From: Gemmatimonadales bacterium
GTDB lineage: Bacteria > Gemmatimonadota > Gemmatimonadetes > Gemmatimonadales > GWC2-71-9
Assembly (NCBI GenBank): GCA_013813675.1
Contig: JACCRH010000027.1
Location: forward strand, 1-7,094
DNA: 7,094 bases
Direction: 5' to 3'
Part shown: one piece after another, positions 6,339-7,094 of the stretch
Position numbering within the stretch: position 1 is the first letter of the stretch
Layout of the letters: each line of letters starts with the position of its first letter
Made by a program: the position numbers and the translations under genes
The notes under the pieces: model-generated
What the model was told of the DNA's origin: nothing
Seen by the model: only the letters and a program-made list of their open reading frames with translations
The model's database searches: none

Positions 6339-6453
6339 TGTCATCCTGTCATCCTGTCATCTGTCATCCCGAGCGAAAGCGAGGGATCTTGCCGGCGGGC
6401 TCTAGAACCCGGCTGAGAAGATCCCTCACTTGGTTCGGGATGACACGATGACA
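6339..6453. repeat. Nested palindromic repeat with tandemly repeated ends
   Basis: The core arms are 6362-6390 (TGTCATCCCGAGCGAAAGCG...) and 6418-6445 (...TTCGGGATGACA). Both outer 9 bases and inner 10 bases (AGATCCCTC and its complement region) pair, while the middle is mismatched. The loop holds a second small palindrome around TCTAGA (GGGCTCTAGAACCC). The TGTCATC(C) end is repeated in tandem on the left (6339, 6347, 6355 and 6362), and GATGACA is repeated on the right (6439 and 6447). It fills the gap between the 86-aa gene and moxR and could act on either message as a hairpin. Confidence 0.85.
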
Positions 6454-6470
6454 CGCCTTACCCTAGTCGC

Positions 6471-6495
6471 GTTCCGCCTCTTCCGCCGTTCCGCC
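6471..6495. repeat. Outer inverted arm matching the GGAACGGC tandem block
   Basis: GTTCCGCC, TCTTCCGCC and GTTCCGCC are adjacent. The block is nearly the exact reverse complement of 6292-6313, differing by one base and one 1-base length change in the middle unit. It ends just before the stop codon of the 86-aa gene. Confidence 0.8.
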
Positions 6496-6498
6496 CTC

Positions 6499-6759
6499 CT
6501 ACGCCGGGCCGTTGAACGCCGGGTCGCTCGCCCGGGTCCGGAGTTCGGTCTCACCCCCCCGGTACCACCCTCCGCGGAACTCGAAGTGCTCCTGGTCCAG
6601 GATCCGGCTGGCGAGCGCCGCCGTCCCCTGCTGTTGGACCTGCCAGAGCAGCACCTTGGCCCCCATCTCGGCGGCCGTCTCCCAGACCCCCGCTTCGAGC
6701 TGGGGGTACTGGTTGGCGTGCTCCGGCTTGAGCCTGGCTTCCCGGGCCGTGGACTCCAT
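6499..6759 (-). CDS. Small hypothetical protein, 86 aa
   Basis: I do not recognise this protein. It has a strong start (GGAGG, 4-base spacer, ATG) and a stop (TAG) just before a repeat block. Its composition is plausible for a real soluble protein. Residues about 3-60 look mainly helical, with Glu-, Gln- and Ala-rich stretches such as QLEAGVWETAAEMGAKVLLW and QVQQQGTAALASRILDQEHF. A short aromatic and charged segment follows (FEFRGGWYRGGETELR). There is no signal peptide, membrane segment or Cys pair. It is in the same orientation as moxR but is separated from it by about 230 bp of repeat, so it is probably its own transcript. It diverges from the ATP-grasp-like gene to its right. The competing ORFs on the opposite strand here have poorer starts and low-complexity Arg/Ser/Pro compositions. 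Confidence 0.7.
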   Translation of the reverse strand: MESTAREARLKPEHANQYPQLEAGVWETAAEMGAKVLLWQVQQQGTAALASRILDQEHFEFRGGWYRGGETELRTRASDPAFNGPA

Positions 6760-6763
6760 CTGA

Positions 6764-6768
6764 CCTCC
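6764..6768 (-). promoter_or_regulatory. Shine-Dalgarno of the 86-aa gene
   Basis: GGAGG on the minus strand, followed by TCAG and the ATG at 6759. It is the best evidence that this small ORF is translated. Confidence 0.7.
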
Positions 6769-6864
6769 GACGGGCTGCGAGCGGGTCGCGCCACTGTTTT
6801 AGGGGTAGGGGACCGTAGAAAATGTAATCGGGTACCCCGGGGCACCAGGGGTTGCCCGGCCCGC

Positions 6865-6870
6865 TAAGTT
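6865..6870 (+). promoter_or_regulatory. Candidate -10 box of the ATP-grasp-like gene
   Basis: TAAGTT followed by TGCCCC and the ATG at 6877 gives the same TAnnTT-N6-ATG geometry seen before moxR, again without a Shine-Dalgarno. An alternative -10 is TGTAAT at 6823-6828, which would leave a leader of about 40 bases. Neither has a good -35. Confidence 0.3.
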
Positions 6871-6876
6871 TGCCCC

Positions 6877-7094
6877 ATGCGGATTGCCGTGGTTTTCGAC
6901 ACCCCATACGCCGGCTGGCACCATCCCGACCACGAGCGGCAGATGACCAAGGAGGTCGCTGCCTGGCACGACGACGAGCCGGAGATGGAGTACCAGATCG
7001 CCGACGCCCTCCGCCAGCGGGGTCACGAGGTGCTCCTGATCGGGGTGAGTGACGACCTTCAATACCTGGTCCGCTCGCTGGACGAGATGCGCCC
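6877..7094 (+). CDS. Partial gene: ATP-grasp / D-alanine-D-alanine ligase family protein, N-terminus
   Basis: The first 72 codons are open to the window edge, so the gene is cut by the window and not broken. The start MRIAVVFDTPYAGW is a Rossmann-like first strand and loop as in the N-terminal domain of D-Ala-D-Ala ligases. EYQIADALRQRGHEVLLIGV is the next helix and strand (H-E-V after an amphipathic helix). Asp, Glu and His residues fill the long loop between them (about 15-37). It would be an ATP-dependent ligase joining a carboxylate to an amine. The true substrate may not be D-alanine, because ligase-like paralogues with this kind of loop are common. The ATP-binding part lies outside the window, so the call rests on the N-terminal pattern only. 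Confidence 0.6.
   Translation, partial: MRIAVVFDTPYAGWHHPDHERQMTKEVAAWHDDEPEMEYQIADALRQRGHEVLLIGVSDDLQYLVRSLDEMR

Noticed and set aside
6339..6453. TGTCATCC repeats as a CRISPR array
   Set aside because: The units are 7-8 bp and directly adjacent, with no spacers, and they form the ends of a palindrome. No cas genes are present.
6430..6867. A 145-aa plus-strand frame overlapping the 86-aa gene, and a 139-aa minus-strand frame over the same region
   Set aside because: Both run through the palindromic repeat or have Arg/Pro-rich random composition and poor starts. The 86-aa frame has the only strong Shine-Dalgarno.

Overview
The window comes from a GC-rich chromosome of a Gram-negative-type bacterium. 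The protein style, the gene order and the abundant GTCAYCC-ended palindromes inside and between genes suggest Gemmatimonadota or a neighbouring phylum. That placement is an inference from recognition, not from a marker gene. Almost all of the sequence is coding, and no gene-free stretch exceeds 300 bases. The largest gaps are 6269-6498, which is filled by a nested palindromic repeat, and 6760-6876, a divergent promoter region.

Layout, left to right. (1) 15-558, plus strand: a two-gene type II toxin-antitoxin operon made of a ribbon-helix-helix antitoxin and a MazF/PemK endoribonuclease. (2) 581-6268, minus strand: a tightly packed Bat (aerotolerance-type) operon. In transcription order it holds a MoxR AAA+ ATPase, a DUF58 protein, a BatD/DUF4381-like membrane protein, a BatA-type von Willebrand A (VWA) membrane protein, and one long ORF joining a BatB-type VWA protein to a BatC-type TPR protein. 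Junctions are ATGA overlaps, a 14-bp overlap and a 7-bp gap, so the genes are probably co-transcribed and translationally coupled. (3) 6499-6759, minus strand: an 86-aa protein of unknown function with a strong Shine-Dalgarno sequence. (4) 6877 to the window end, plus strand: the start of a gene resembling the N-terminus of an ATP-grasp / D-alanine-D-alanine ligase family protein.

How the genes work together (family knowledge plus inference). MoxR ATPases pair with VWA/MIDAS-bearing partners and are thought to act as chaperone-like machines. Here three MIDAS proteins (DUF58, BatA, BatB) accompany one MoxR. A BatD-like protein spans the membrane between a periplasmic beta domain and a cytoplasmic helical domain, and the TPR module is probably periplasmic. 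The whole looks like an envelope-associated assembly or stress complex.

The most unusual feature is a family of GTCAYCC-ended palindromes that occurs three times in this one operon: upstream of moxR, at the start of the BatD-like gene between the start codon and the signal peptide, and exactly at the BatB-BatC junction. The two copies inside genes are open in frame and translated. The junction copy encodes an Arg-rich loop between two membrane segments and leaves BatB and BatC as a single 590-aa reading frame.
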